From NCBI RefSeq assembly GCF_007097525.1, contig NZ_VKDD01000002.1, positions 775,993 to 839,992 of the forward strand: DNA of 64,000 nt. The letters are read 5' to 3'. Both the position numbers and the translations under genes were made by a program. The notes beneath the pieces were generated by a model that worked only from the letters and a program-made list of their open reading frames with translations, did not search any database and had not been told where the DNA came from. This DNA is from Thalassomonas sp. M1454. Lineage in GTDB: Bacteria; Pseudomonadota; Gammaproteobacteria; Enterobacterales; Alteromonadaceae. Shown here piece by piece: positions 45,600 through 54,542 of the stretch; position 1 is the stretch's first letter, and each line of letters starts with the position of its first letter.

Positions 45600-45731
45600 T
45601 TGATATCCATTAATTTGTTTAAGTGCCTTGTATGGCAGAGTGTCGATTATTTAAACAAAAATAAAATGGGAAATATAGATGAACTTTGTTGGTAATTTGT
45701 TAATGATTTGTGCTTTGTTCTAGAGTATGAA

Positions 45732-46406
45732 TCAAGGAGCTTTAAAGGTTAACCTATGCTCAAGATCACTGATAATACTCTGCTGATATACGCTGTTATC
45801 AAGGTGATAAAAAGACTGTTTATAGACTTCTAAGTCAATAATTTCAAAATTAACTTTTATCTTTTTAAATAGCCTCGGCAACCTGTTTCCTGGCGCTTGT
45901 ACGTGATGCAAGCCACCACTATAAACGAATAACACATTACCTTGCTCTACTTTAGAGAGTATATCGACAACACCACGTTTGATATCCATAGCTTTACCAT
46001 GTTTATCAAGGCCGTTAATACGTTTCATCCTGCCCTCTGGCATAATAGCTAAGATACTGTCATTGGTTATTTGATCTAAAAAATCATCCCATGATTGATC
46101 GTATTTGCGGCTAATAGGTATACATTTAGGAACAAGTGCTTTGAGTATCCTACCAACAATTGGACGTTTTAAGGTTTCTTGGGCAGCTGGCAGGGTTAAG
46201 TGCTTTGATAACTGCCATAGTAATGATATGGGTATGCTACGTAAAAAGATTGGTTCAAATAAGCTGGTGTGATTTAAAATAATAATAACTTTAACCTGTT
46301 TCCAGTCATCATCTTGATGAGATGAATACCAGTGTTGGTCAAATCGATAAAAGAGTTTTGCAAGGAACTTACATAAAACTAAGAAGAAAAAACTAATATA
46401 GTGCAA
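45732..46406 (-). CDS. PlsC-like acyltransferase
   Basis: 224 aa. A hydrophobic N-terminus (HYISFFFLVLCKFLAKLFY) precedes NHTSLFEPIFLRS, a variant of the NHx4D acyltransferase motif with Glu in place of Asp. A later MPEGRMKR stands in for the usual PEGTR. This indicates a 1-acyl-glycerol-phosphate-type acyltransferase or relative with altered specificity. It lies 132 bp upstream of the TackOD1 start on the same strand but is probably a separate unit in the opposite order; involvement in the polysaccharide system is only a possibility. Confidence 0.8.
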   Translation of the reverse strand: MHYISFFFLVLCKFLAKLFYRFDQHWYSSHQDDDWKQVKVIIILNHTSLFEPIFLRSIPISLLWQLSKHLTLPAAQETLKRPIVGRILKALVPKCIPISRKYDQSWDDFLDQITNDSILAIMPEGRMKRINGLDKHGKAMDIKRGVVDILSKVEQGNVLFVYSGGLHHVQAPGNRLPRLFKKIKVNFEIIDLEVYKQSFYHLDNSVYQQSIISDLEHRLTFKAP

Positions 46407-46487
46407 AACGTCATCCTAACTGCTTGATTATTATTAATGTCTATTTATTAATCTAATCCATTTAGTAGTTAATTTATACACTTTCGC

Positions 46488-46518
46488 TCAAATAAAAATG
46501 CCTGTTAAAACAGGCATT
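46488..46518 (-). terminator. Terminator of the TusA-like/AI-2E permease operon
   Basis: 9-bp perfect stem AATGCCTGT / ACAGGCATT with a 4-nt loop, followed on the minus strand by TTTTTATTTG, 33 bp after the permease stop. Confidence 0.88.
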
Positions 46519-46550
46519 GATATATAACTTTAGCAAAGCTAGAAATTTCG

Positions 46551-47624
46551 CTAACTACTTTGTGCACTTTTAATGTCATCAGCCTCTGGCCAAGCATTAA
46601 TGATTGCCTTTACAAGTGTGGCTAAAGGAATAGCGAAGAAAACACCCCAGAATCCCCAAAGACCACCAAATAATATAACCGCAATAATAATTGCTACGGG
46701 GTGCAAATTAACAGCTTCGGAAAACAATAAAGGTACAAGTATATTGCCATCAATAATTTGGATAATACCGTATGCTAGCATTACATAGCCAAACTCAGGG
46801 CTCACGCCCCATTGAAATAGTGCCACTAATACAACAGGTATTGTTACAACGGTAGCACCGACATAAGGAACTAACACAGATAAACCAACTAACGCACCGA
46901 GTAAGACTGAATAACGTAAATCGAGTAAAGCAAAAGCAACGGTAGACGCTACGCCAATAATAATTATTTCAATGACTTTACCACGAATATAGTTATGGAT
47001 CTGTTGATGCATTTCCGTTGCTACTTGCGAAGTTAAACGGCGCTCTTTCGGCAAAAATCGAGCTAGGTTGGTTAACATGTCACTCTTATCTTTAAGAAAG
47101 AAAAACACCATCAACGGTACTAAGATCAAATAAATAAGCAGTGCAACAACGTCTGAAATAGAGTTTAAAGAAACCTCTAAAATAAGCTGTCCCCACTCTA
47201 GTAACTTAGTTTTTACTGCCGCAATAACCGAGGCGATTTGGTCTGCTTGTACTAGCTCAGGATATTCTTCAGGTAAATGCAGTAAATAAGCATTACCTTT
47301 TGACAACATATTTGGCACTTCTTGCACTAAATTAGAGGTTTGCTGCCAAAGCACAGGGATAAAACCTAAAAGGGTTAATAAGCCAACACCAGTAAAAATA
47401 AGCATTACTACAATAACAGAGTAATTACGTTTAAGGCCAAGTTTAGTAAAACGTTTTACCGGTCCTTCTAATAAAAAAGCCAACACTATTGCAACCATCA
47501 CCGGCATTAGTAGGTCACTAAAAAAGTACAATATTAGGAAGGTAGCGACAATAAATAAAGTTAACGAAACCACATGTGGATCTGCAAACTTTTCTTTATA
47601 CCAAGCAACTATATATTCAATCAT
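46551..47624 (-). CDS. AI-2E family transporter (PerM-like)
   Basis: 357 aa, close to E. coli PerM (353 aa). About eight helices; a first cluster (about 18-50 and 68-95), a long extracytoplasmic stretch (95-150), then the conserved LRYSVLLGALVGLSVLVPYVGATVV and GGLWGFWGVFFAIPLATLVKA regions of the AI-2E exporter family. The real substrate of most members is unknown. It is next to a TusA-like gene and divergent from bepA, matching the perM-bepA-arsC neighbourhood of gammaproteobacteria. Confidence 0.93.
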   Translation of the reverse strand: MIEYIVAWYKEKFADPHVVSLTLFIVATFLILYFFSDLLMPVMVAIVLAFLLEGPVKRFTKLGLKRNYSVIVVMLIFTGVGLLTLLGFIPVLWQQTSNLVQEVPNMLSKGNAYLLHLPEEYPELVQADQIASVIAAVKTKLLEWGQLILEVSLNSISDVVALLIYLILVPLMVFFFLKDKSDMLTNLARFLPKERRLTSQVATEMHQQIHNYIRGKVIEIIIIGVASTVAFALLDLRYSVLLGALVGLSVLVPYVGATVVTIPVVLVALFQWGVSPEFGYVMLAYGIIQIIDGNILVPLLFSEAVNLHPVAIIIAVILFGGLWGFWGVFFAIPLATLVKAIINAWPEADDIKSAQSS

Positions 47625-47673
47625 TAATACACTTTCTCTTATTTTTTATTATCGATGTTTTATACAAATTAGC

Positions 47674-47901
47674 TTAATTACCCCAAAGAGTAAGTTCGAC
47701 TATATTTTGACGATATTTATTTAATTCAAATCGTATACCTTTCATCGTCAAAAATTTAGGAATATCTTGAATAGAACCGGGGTCAGTTAACAAAACTTTT
47801 AACGCCTGACCTGACTCTAATTGTCTAATTAACAACTTAGTTTGCACTAGAGGTACGGGACATTTTTCTGCGGTAGCATCGTACTCTAAATGTTTTTTCA
47901 T
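47674..47901 (-). CDS. TusA/SirA family sulfur-carrier-like protein
   Basis: 75 aa. The family signature C-P-x-P is present in ATAEKCPVPLVQTKLLIRQLESGQ, with the active cysteine at about residue 14, followed by LLTDPGSIQDIPKFLTMKG. TusA-like proteins move sulfur atoms to enzymes for tRNA or cofactor thiolation; in this position beside perM the specific target is unknown. It lies 49 bp upstream of the permease gene on the same strand, probably one transcript. Confidence 0.92.
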   Translation of the reverse strand: MKKHLEYDATAEKCPVPLVQTKLLIRQLESGQALKVLLTDPGSIQDIPKFLTMKGIRFELNKYRQNIVELTLWGN

Positions 47902-48166
47902 ATCTGGAGCTCAATAGCTATTTATTATCACTAATTATGTTAATTCGAATAGTAACAATAACGTAATATTAAATAAACCTATTAAGCTAGTATTGCTTGA
48001 AAATAAGCAGTACATCATTCACTATATAGATAATTTTCTAATACCAACTCAGTGAGTTTAGCACTCATTGTTCAAGGTGTTGGCAATAACTATAAAATGA
48101 AACTTTTGAGCTTTTTTAGGCTCTTACCTTAAAGAATATATTGTATCTCCCCATTTTAGGATATTA

Positions 48167-49633
48167 ATGAAGTTATTGACTTTCAAATGTAAGCCAACCT
48201 TAATCGCATCAGCACTGAGTGGGTTACTGTTAGCTACAAGCGTTACTGCACAACAAGTAGACAGAAATCAACTACCTGAAATAGGCACATCAGCAGTAAG
48301 TACCTTGTCTCTTGATAAAGAAGAGCTTTATGGTAAAGCGATGATGCGCTCCCTACGAGCATCTCAGCCATTACTGCAAGATCCTGTATTAATCGAGTAT
48401 ATTAATAACTTAGGCAATACTTTGGTATTAAATGCCGAAGGTGTTCATTACAAATTTCAATTTTTTGTGTTAAAAAATCAAGAAATTAACGCCTTTGCAT
48501 TTTTCGGTGGCCACATAGGTGTTCACTCAGGCTTAATTACTTTAGCGGATAACGAAAGTGAATTAGCTTCAGTGTTAGCCCATGAGGTTTCGCATGTAAC
48601 TCAGCGCCATTTAGCTAGAAAAATGGAAGCTCAAAGTCGCAACGCCCCATTAACAATGGCAGGCATGGTAACCGGTGTTTTATTAACATTAGTTAACCCT
48701 CAAGCAGGTTTCGCCGCCCTAAGCACTACTATGGCGGCAAGTCAGCAGGCAGGAATTAATTACACTCGTTCAAATGAAAAAGAAGCCGATCGCGTAGGTA
48801 TGTCGGTATTAGTTAATAGCGGTTTCGATCCGAACGGTGCACCTGATTTCTTTAGAAAAATGGCTAGTAAATATCGTTATTCTTCTAAGCCGCCAGCAAT
48901 GTTATTAACACATCCCCTTCCTGATTCACGTATTTCTGATGCGCGAAATAGAGCACAAATGTACCCGCAGAGGTTGTTACCTGTAAAATTAGATTTTGAA
49001 CTAGCTAAAGCTCGTATATCTGCTCGTTATGAAGGTAATGTCAGTGATAACATCATCAATATCAAAACTAAAATAGCTAATGGTGACTACCGCTTAAGGG
49101 CTGCTGCTGAATATGGTCTTGCAGTCGCTTATTTAGATAGTAAAGATTATGATAATGCACAAAAGACGATGCAACCGCTCATATCAAGCGCACCACAAAA
49201 TCTCTTTTATGTTGATGCTATGACCGATATATATCTTGGTCAGAAACAGTATGACAAAGCATTAACTATGCTGAAAAATCTTAATTTGATCATGCCTAAT
49301 AACCAAGTAGTTACCTTAAACTACGCCAATGCGGCATACATGGCAGGAGAATATGTTTTAGCCGAAACCCTACTACAAGACTTCATAATTTTAAATAAAG
49401 AAAACTATATTGCTAATGATTTACTGACTCAGGTTTATTCCAAGCAAAAAAAGTTAGCTCAGATGCATGAGTCAAAAGCTGAGGTATTGGCTTTATTAGG
49501 CGCTTACCCTAATGCAATAGATCAACTTCATATGGCGTACAATGAAGCAGAAAAAAATTCTTTAATGCAAAAACGTATAAAAGCTAGAATTCTGCAATTT
49601 CAAGAACTAGAAGAACAGCTTAAAAGGCTTTAA
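48167..49633 (+). CDS. bepA: Periplasmic M48 metalloprotease/chaperone BepA
   Basis: 488 aa, the length of E. coli BepA (YfgC). A signal peptide (about 1-28) precedes the M48 zinc protease domain, with LAHEVSHVTQRH as the HExxH motif and NEKEADRVGM supplying the third ligand. The C-terminal half (about 280-485) is made of TPR repeats. It helps assemble or degrade LptD and other outer-membrane proteins. It has a TAGGA ribosome site and is followed by the ArsC-like gene as in E. coli (yfgC-yfgD). Confidence 0.96.
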   Translation: MKLLTFKCKPTLIASALSGLLLATSVTAQQVDRNQLPEIGTSAVSTLSLDKEELYGKAMMRSLRASQPLLQDPVLIEYINNLGNTLVLNAEGVHYKFQFFVLKNQEINAFAFFGGHIGVHSGLITLADNESELASVLAHEVSHVTQRHLARKMEAQSRNAPLTMAGMVTGVLLTLVNPQAGFAALSTTMAASQQAGINYTRSNEKEADRVGMSVLVNSGFDPNGAPDFFRKMASKYRYSSKPPAMLLTHPLPDSRISDARNRAQMYPQRLLPVKLDFELAKARISARYEGNVSDNIINIKTKIANGDYRLRAAAEYGLAVAYLDSKDYDNAQKTMQPLISSAPQNLFYVDAMTDIYLGQKQYDKALTMLKNLNLIMPNNQVVTLNYANAAYMAGEYVLAETLLQDFIILNKENYIANDLLTQVYSKQKKLAQMHESKAEVLALLGAYPNAIDQLHMAYNEAEKNSLMQKRIKARILQFQELEEQLKRL

Positions 49634-49705
49634 AAAATATAACAACGTAGATAATTTATTAACTGCGAGTGTTTAATAATAATCAAAATTTCCAAAGAGA
49701 AAAAT

Positions 49706-50056
49706 ATGGCTACATTAACTATTTACCACAATCCTCGTTGCTCAAAAAGCAGACAAACACTTGAGCTATTAACTAACGCTAATGCCGAGGTCGAAATAAT
49801 CGAATATTTAAAGACGCCACCGAGTGTTGAGCAAGTTAAAACGATACTATCTATATTAGATATTGAACCAAGAGCATTAATACGCACTAAAGAAGCTGAA
49901 TATAAAGAGCAAAACTTAAATAATAAAGACTTAACCGATACCCAGTTAATTGCTGCTATGGTTGCAACACCAAAACTAATTGAGCGCCCTATTGTGGTTA
50001 AAGGTAACCAAGCTTGTATAGGTCGCCCTCCTGAAAATGTATTAGCGCTTTTATAG
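49706..50056 (+). CDS. yfgD: ArsC/YfgD family arsenate reductase-like protein
   Basis: 116 aa. The start MATLTIYHNPRCSKSRQTLELL has the ArsC-family catalytic cysteine in NPRCSKS. The later RPIVVKGNQACIGRPPENVL, with its family arginine, is also present. Glutaredoxin-coupled ArsC-like enzymes reduce arsenate, but YfgD members next to bepA are not proven arsenate reductases, so the activity is an inference. It lies 72 bp after bepA and 10 bp before the DUF2069 gene. Confidence 0.94.
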   Translation: MATLTIYHNPRCSKSRQTLELLTNANAEVEIIEYLKTPPSVEQVKTILSILDIEPRALIRTKEAEYKEQNLNNKDLTDTQLIAAMVATPKLIERPIVVKGNQACIGRPPENVLALL

Positions 50057-50066
50057 AATTTATTTT

Positions 50067-50486
50067 ATGAAATCACAAACTTTCAGCACTAAAACCCTTC
50101 GTAATATGGCCTTATTCGGTTATTTTGGTCTTTTATTGTTTATGCCGTTATGGCTATTGCTACTTTCACCAAGTGAAGGACTTTCTCCTACACTTTCGAT
50201 ATTGATGTTTGTCGCCCCCCTATTGTTTCCTTTAAAAGGTATGCTTCAAGGTAATCCATACACGTATGCTTGGGCGAACTTTGTAGTAATGATTTATTTT
50301 TTACATAGCTTAACAACATTATGGGTTGGTGATGGCGAACGACTTTACGCCGTTATAGAGTTGTTTTTTGCCACAATAATGTTCTTCGCCGGTTCATATT
50401 ATTCTAAATATCGTGGTCAAGAGCTCGGTTTAAAGATTAAAAAACTAAAACAAGAGTTGGAAGAAGAAAAACAACAAAACAGTTAA
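50067..50486 (+). CDS. DUF2069 family membrane protein
   Basis: 139 aa with four hydrophobic helices and a charged C-terminal coil (ELGLKIKKLKQELEEEKQQ). The pattern LFPLKGMLQGNPYTYAWANFVVMIYFLHSLTTLWV is the DUF2069 signature found beside yfgD/wrbA in gammaproteobacteria. The function is unknown. It starts 10 bp after the ArsC-like gene, so the two are in one operon. Confidence 0.88.
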   Translation: MKSQTFSTKTLRNMALFGYFGLLLFMPLWLLLLSPSEGLSPTLSILMFVAPLLFPLKGMLQGNPYTYAWANFVVMIYFLHSLTTLWVGDGERLYAVIELFFATIMFFAGSYYSKYRGQELGLKIKKLKQELEEEKQQNS

Positions 50487-50585
50487 TTTGTTAAGCCTTA
50501 TTTTAAATAAGTAAGTCGATTTAATCTAAAGGCAAAATAACAACGTATATAAAAAAACAAAAAATGGATTATTTGAGAGAAAATC

Positions 50586-52436
50586 ATGAAAAAAATAGCT
50601 TTACTGCTCAGCAGCTTATTATTAGTTTCTTGCTCTGGGGATGACCCAGATTCAGATGAAATACAAGCAGGAAATATCATACTAAATGAAAGCGAGTTAA
50701 CCGCAGGTTTAAGTACTCAACTTATATTAAGTGTTCAAACTGGCTCTATTCTCTCTCCTGTTTGGACTCAAGTTTCAGGGCCTGATGTTGAATTACTCAG
50801 CGCAAAGTCTAAAGTTGTAGGGTTTACTATACCGTCTGCTGGCGATTATAGCTTTGAAGTAAATTACACTTTATCAGGTAGCAGTGTAACAGACACGATT
50901 AGCTTTACTGCAGATAGCGGAAATCCAAACTTAGTTGCTCGTCTAGGACACAGTGTTATTGAAGGTAACGGCGTATCTCTTCGAGCTTTTTATGACGATT
51001 CAATTAATCCTGACTCTATCACTTGGCAACAAATTTCTGGACCAAGCATACGTTTAGATGAAGGTAATATCACTGCTGAAATCGCAATATTTGATGCACC
51101 AGAAGTTGCTAGAGATAGCATTGTTGAAATGCAAGTTTCGGCGCAAACAACAAGCGGAGCACAAGTAACAGATACTGTTTCAGTATTAGTCGAAAACGCG
51201 GCAATAATTCCAAGCAATGCCTATTTCGATGATGATGTACTAGCCACAGTTTACCCTTACGTTGCAGATTCACCTCATAAAGACAACTTGCAAAATTGTG
51301 TTTATTCAAACCAGTTAGCTAGTTCTTGTACTTTTAATCAGTTACCGATCATTGCTTCAGATTCTAACGGTGCAACTCCAACAATTGATCAAATAATGGA
51401 TCATGTATTGGTTTCACATGACTGGATGGGACAACGCTTTAGAGAGTATTTAGAAGCATTTGATGATCATGATGACTTTAAAAACTTATTTAGAGCAACC
51501 ACTGCAATAGTATTATCTTATGACATCCGTCCTTCTTTTTATTGGGCGGCAACAGGTGCAATTTACTTGGATCCAAACACACTTTGGTTAACCCCAGAAG
51601 AACGTGACACGATAAATGAAGCGCCAGATTACCGCGCTAATTTTGGTAATGAATTACAGTTCGTGATGCCGTGGCGCTATGTAAAAGATAACGATTACGT
51701 TAGTTTTAACTACCCTACTAATGAACGCATAACTCGTTCATTAAACGATTTAAAATACGACTTGGCTGATTTACTTTATCATGAACTTGCCCACGCTAAT
51801 GATTATTTACCATCACCTGAGTGGCAAAGATATACCGGCTCTTCGCGTTTTTTAGATGCGGCACTAAATGAGTCAGAAATATCAGATCGTTTGACAGTGT
51901 TATATCCATTGCAAAGTACAATCATGAAGAATTTAGCCTCAGTTAGGTTTCTTGGTGAGGATCCAACTTTAATTCAAAAAAGCTATACACCAAGTGATGT
52001 AGCAGGTTTTTATAGCCCAGATATTTCTAATGGTTTTTATAACTACACCAATGAAAAAGAAGATTTAGGTATATTATTTGAATCATTAATGATGTCAGTA
52101 CGTTTTGGGGTACAACGAGATACAGCGGTAACGACAAAATGTGACAGCAGTGATAACTGTTATATTGTTAGTTGGGGACAACGCGGACGAGTAGCTGAAC
52201 CAGGTATATCAGAGCGAGCTGAATTTGTAGCTGAAAACATCCTACCTGAGTTTGACACTAGCTTGATTAACTCATTACCAGCCCCTATAGCCATGCAACC
52301 AGGTTTAGATTGGTGGGATAATTTGGCAATCAGCCCTGCTGCACCTAAAGCTTTAAGTAATAAAGTAAGAGTTGGAAAGGTGCGTGAAACTTTCTTAGAA
52401 AACCACTCTCACTCCCGAGCATTACCTAAACACTAA
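50586..52436 (+). CDS. Large lipoprotein with Ig-like repeats and an HELAH metalloprotease-like motif
   Basis: 616 aa. A lipoprotein signal peptide (LLLVSC, Cys16) leads to two PKD/Ig-like repeats (about 30-108 and 113-203), each containing a W-x-Q-[VI]-S-G-P motif (VWTQVSGPDVEL and TWQQISGPSIRL). The C-terminal half (about 205-616) has YHELAHANDYLP, an HExxH zinc-binding motif at 399-403. I do not recognise the peptidase family; the extra Asp or Glu needed as third ligand is not identified. It is probably surface or periplasmic. Its stop lies just before the inverted repeat at 52446. Confidence 0.85.
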   Translation: MKKIALLLSSLLLVSCSGDDPDSDEIQAGNIILNESELTAGLSTQLILSVQTGSILSPVWTQVSGPDVELLSAKSKVVGFTIPSAGDYSFEVNYTLSGSSVTDTISFTADSGNPNLVARLGHSVIEGNGVSLRAFYDDSINPDSITWQQISGPSIRLDEGNITAEIAIFDAPEVARDSIVEMQVSAQTTSGAQVTDTVSVLVENAAIIPSNAYFDDDVLATVYPYVADSPHKDNLQNCVYSNQLASSCTFNQLPIIASDSNGATPTIDQIMDHVLVSHDWMGQRFREYLEAFDDHDDFKNLFRATTAIVLSYDIRPSFYWAATGAIYLDPNTLWLTPEERDTINEAPDYRANFGNELQFVMPWRYVKDNDYVSFNYPTNERITRSLNDLKYDLADLLYHELAHANDYLPSPEWQRYTGSSRFLDAALNESEISDRLTVLYPLQSTIMKNLASVRFLGEDPTLIQKSYTPSDVAGFYSPDISNGFYNYTNEKEDLGILFESLMMSVRFGVQRDTAVTTKCDSSDNCYIVSWGQRGRVAEPGISERAEFVAENILPEFDTSLINSLPAPIAMQPGLDWWDNLAISPAAPKALSNKVRVGKVRETFLENHSHSRALPKH

Positions 52437-52445
52437 CCTATATAA

Positions 52446-52688
52446 AAAAACCGGCGAAAGCCGGGCTGATAACAAATTAGGGATCTTTAGGGTCCCTTTT
52501 TTATTTTAAAAATGCATATAAATCAACACCTTAACTACACCGATGAAGCGCAAAAAACTCTTAAATATTGAAATATGTCTAATGTAATCAATCAGTTACT
52601 GTAAAAACAGCAACATAAATTCATGACGAAACTTATAAAATTTAAAATCTGAAAATTTTTATTACCCATTAACAAATTATGGATCTAA
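52446..52688. repeat. Left arm of a diverged inverted repeat of about 250 bp flanking an accessory cassette
   Basis: Positions 52461-52508 are a perfect inverted copy of 54734-54781 (48 bp), and 52665-52688 is a perfect inverted copy of 54543-54566 (24 bp). The sequence between those blocks is also alignable but diverged (for example AATGTAATCA and AAATCAACA in both). The two arms enclose about 1.85 kb with two minus-strand genes. Confidence 0.85.
52479..52502 (+). terminator. Terminator of the large lipoprotein gene, inside the left repeat arm
   Basis: Hairpin AGGGATCTTTAGGGTCCCT plus T6. A CCGGC-GAAA-GCCGG hairpin lies just before it. An inverted copy serves hda at the other end of the cassette. 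Confidence 0.85.
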
Positions 52689-52791
52689 CGGTATTGAATC
52701 TGTTTATCATATACTTTTGTGTCGTTAAGAGGAGTTTCTAGAACAAAGTCGTGAAATAAGATTACTTGGAATTAGCATAATACTTTTCCTA

Positions 52792-52899
52792 ATGAAGCCG
52801 GCTCCCTATGCGCCAAAAGGGTTTAGAGATAAAGAACCGTCAACTTGGCAAAGGCTACGACCTTATTGTGCGTGCTGTGGGTCTGCTTTGTGCCATTAG
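52792..52899 (+). CDS. Candidate 35-aa cysteine-rich protein
   Basis: A short frame from the ATG at 52792 encodes MKPAPYAPKGFRDKEPSTWQ and then RLRPYCACCGSALCH before a TAG. The C-x2-CG knuckle with a further C-H looks like half of a zinc ribbon. The frame stays open upstream to 52729 with a hydrophobic stretch (LLGISIILFL) but has no ordinary start codon there. A strong AGAGGAG lies at 52728, too far from the ATG. It may be a remnant of a longer gene. Its end overlaps the next minus-strand gene by 4 bp. No homologue is recognised. Confidence 0.35.
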   Translation: MKPAPYAPKGFRDKEPSTWQRLRPYCACCGSALCH

Positions 52900-53402
52900 C
52901 CGCCATAGAGCAATGACTTTTTATTCTGATAATTATAAATACTAGAGGCGTTTATTTGTTCTACCAACTGACGTACAAAATTTGAGTCTTTAGAAAAAAT
53001 TTCAACACAGAAAGTAAAGTCACAAATATTATAAACATGAATCTCATCACCATCTGATTGGAATATTCTTAAGTAGTGATATTGGTCGTTAATTGTCGCA
53101 CTTTCAAAGGTCGTTAATTTAACATCTTGAGCCTCTTCTTCTATTTTCCGTAAGAGAGCCTCTTGTTCTTCTTCGAATTTCTCCATATTTTCAAGAAAAT
53201 CGATAGGGTCTTCAAATGATATTGCGTGTTTGAAATTGATTCTTGAAGGGCAATAAAAAGAGCTTTCACCTTCATCTTTAACCGTAAAAGTACAATTAGC
53301 AGGGATAACTAGCTTCTTTCCAAAAGCTTCGACTGGAATTTCAGCAAAAGCATTAAAAGAAAACTGTAATAAACTTAAAAAACTAACAATGCCGAATTTC
53401 AT
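52896..53402 (-). CDS. Secreted hypothetical protein of the accessory cassette
   Basis: 168 aa with a signal peptide (MKFGIVSFLSLLQFSFNAFA). The mature protein has a basic LVIPANCTFTVKDEGESSFYCPS segment, a glutamate-rich helix (about 90-115) and four cysteines. I do not recognise a family. It is the downstream of two minus-strand genes between the inverted repeats. Its upstream region carries a 57-bp motif also found upstream of the small lipoprotein gene at 63169. Confidence 0.75.
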   Translation of the reverse strand: MKFGIVSFLSLLQFSFNAFAEIPVEAFGKKLVIPANCTFTVKDEGESSFYCPSRINFKHAISFEDPIDFLENMEKFEEEQEALLRKIEEEAQDVKLTTFESATINDQYHYLRIFQSDGDEIHVYNICDFTFCVEIFSKDSNFVRQLVEQINASSIYNYQNKKSLLYGG

Positions 53403-53430
53403 AATTTTAACATCCTTGTTTATGATTTTA

Positions 53431-53487
53431 CTTCCACCAATCGCTCTTTATAGACCTTAACCTTTTCAAATAGTTAACGTCAAATTA
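53431..53487. repeat. 57-bp dispersed motif, copy A
   Basis: Begins CTTCCACCAATCGCT and ends TTAACGTCAAATTA. It matches 63507-63562 at roughly 48 of 57 positions in the same orientation, each time upstream of a small minus-strand gene for an exported protein. A more distant reversed copy may lie at about 54428-54472. Confidence 0.7.
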
Positions 53488-53516
53488 GTGCAAATAGCCG
53501 AGCAATTATCTATTGA

Positions 53517-54416
53517 TTACATGTTCCAAGTAACAAAAGTAATTGATATCGATATGAACACAATATATGGGATAACTCTAGCTAAGCCATTCATAAAGGT
53601 ATTTTTTCTAAACCACACGGATAAAAACAAAAGAATCAAAAAAGTATAAACCCAAAAATCAACCCAAAAGTCGTTCGAATCTATAACTACCTTTACTATA
53701 AACGTCTTGAACTGTTGGATGTTATCTACGGCTTCAATATTGATAAGAGCATCTGCATCTGAAGGTAAACTATGAATACCATAATTTAAAATTTGATAAT
53801 ATCTTTCACCAGCCCCCACACTCGCACTTTTAGGGGATACTTTCCCTTCAGAATAACTGTACCGCTCGGACTCCATCGATATTTTAAGTAAAACCTTTTG
53901 TCTTATTGTTTCTTTATTTCCACCAGAGATAACTACAAGTCTATAATTTGGTTCATTATTATTACTCAAGATACATGTATATTGAGATTGTTGTAGCAAG
54001 TTGAACTCACAAATCGAATCTTTTTTCAGGACATGATTGAATGAAATTAAAGAAAGTATCATTGCTACGATAGAAAGGCTGAAAATTACCTTGGATAGTG
54101 AAATATTCCTAATGTTAACTGTAGATTTATTACCTACTTCATTATGAAAAAATGTTGATAACTTTTGCTTTATATTTTCCAATCCAAACTTTTTCACTAG
54201 ACCAAAAAGTATGATTAAGGTGAACGTTGGAAATAACCAAATCCATTGATTTGACATAAATGAAAATACTGATTTTATTAATTTAAAACCATACCCAAGA
54301 TAAAGCAACGCAATGCGTGGTAATTCACCACCACTTTCAAAATAAACTAATAGAGCAATAAACAATAAAAAGGAAAGGCTCCATACTCTGCCTATTATAC
54401 TAATAATTAAATTCAT
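53517..54416 (-). CDS. Membrane protein of the accessory cassette, unknown
   Basis: 299 aa with about six hydrophobic segments: N-terminal pairs (about 8-25, 35-72), one at about 109-128 and a C-terminal group (about 247-297). A soluble central part of about 115 residues is predicted to be extracytoplasmic (from SICEFNLLQQSQYTCILS to about residue 245). No family is recognised and no homologue is nearby. It is one of two genes between the inverted repeats; codon use is more AT-rich than in the flanking core genes, suggesting acquisition. Confidence 0.75.
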   Translation of the reverse strand: MNLIISIIGRVWSLSFLLFIALLVYFESGGELPRIALLYLGYGFKLIKSVFSFMSNQWIWLFPTFTLIILFGLVKKFGLENIKQKLSTFFHNEVGNKSTVNIRNISLSKVIFSLSIVAMILSLISFNHVLKKDSICEFNLLQQSQYTCILSNNNEPNYRLVVISGGNKETIRQKVLLKISMESERYSYSEGKVSPKSASVGAGERYYQILNYGIHSLPSDADALINIEAVDNIQQFKTFIVKVVIDSNDFWVDFWVYTFLILLFLSVWFRKNTFMNGLARVIPYIVFISISITFVTWNM

Positions 54417-54542
54417 AAGGTTTTATTTTGAAAGGTTTATTCGTCCGTTAGTCGCTCAAAGCGGAAGTAAATCAACCGCTAACCTAACTCATCCTATCTT
54501 AACCAGTGAACAAGTCAAATATTCAATATTGTGATTAAAAAT

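Noticed and set aside
48042..48080. Further copy of the ATACCA...CTCAGTGAG element upstream of bepA
   Set aside because: Only the outer hexamer and CTCAGTGAG match, without the rest of the element; may be chance or a relic.
53431..53487. Integron attC site
   Set aside because: TTAAC-type core motifs occur, but no paired R'/R'' arrangement or palindromic attC fold is visible, and there is no integrase.
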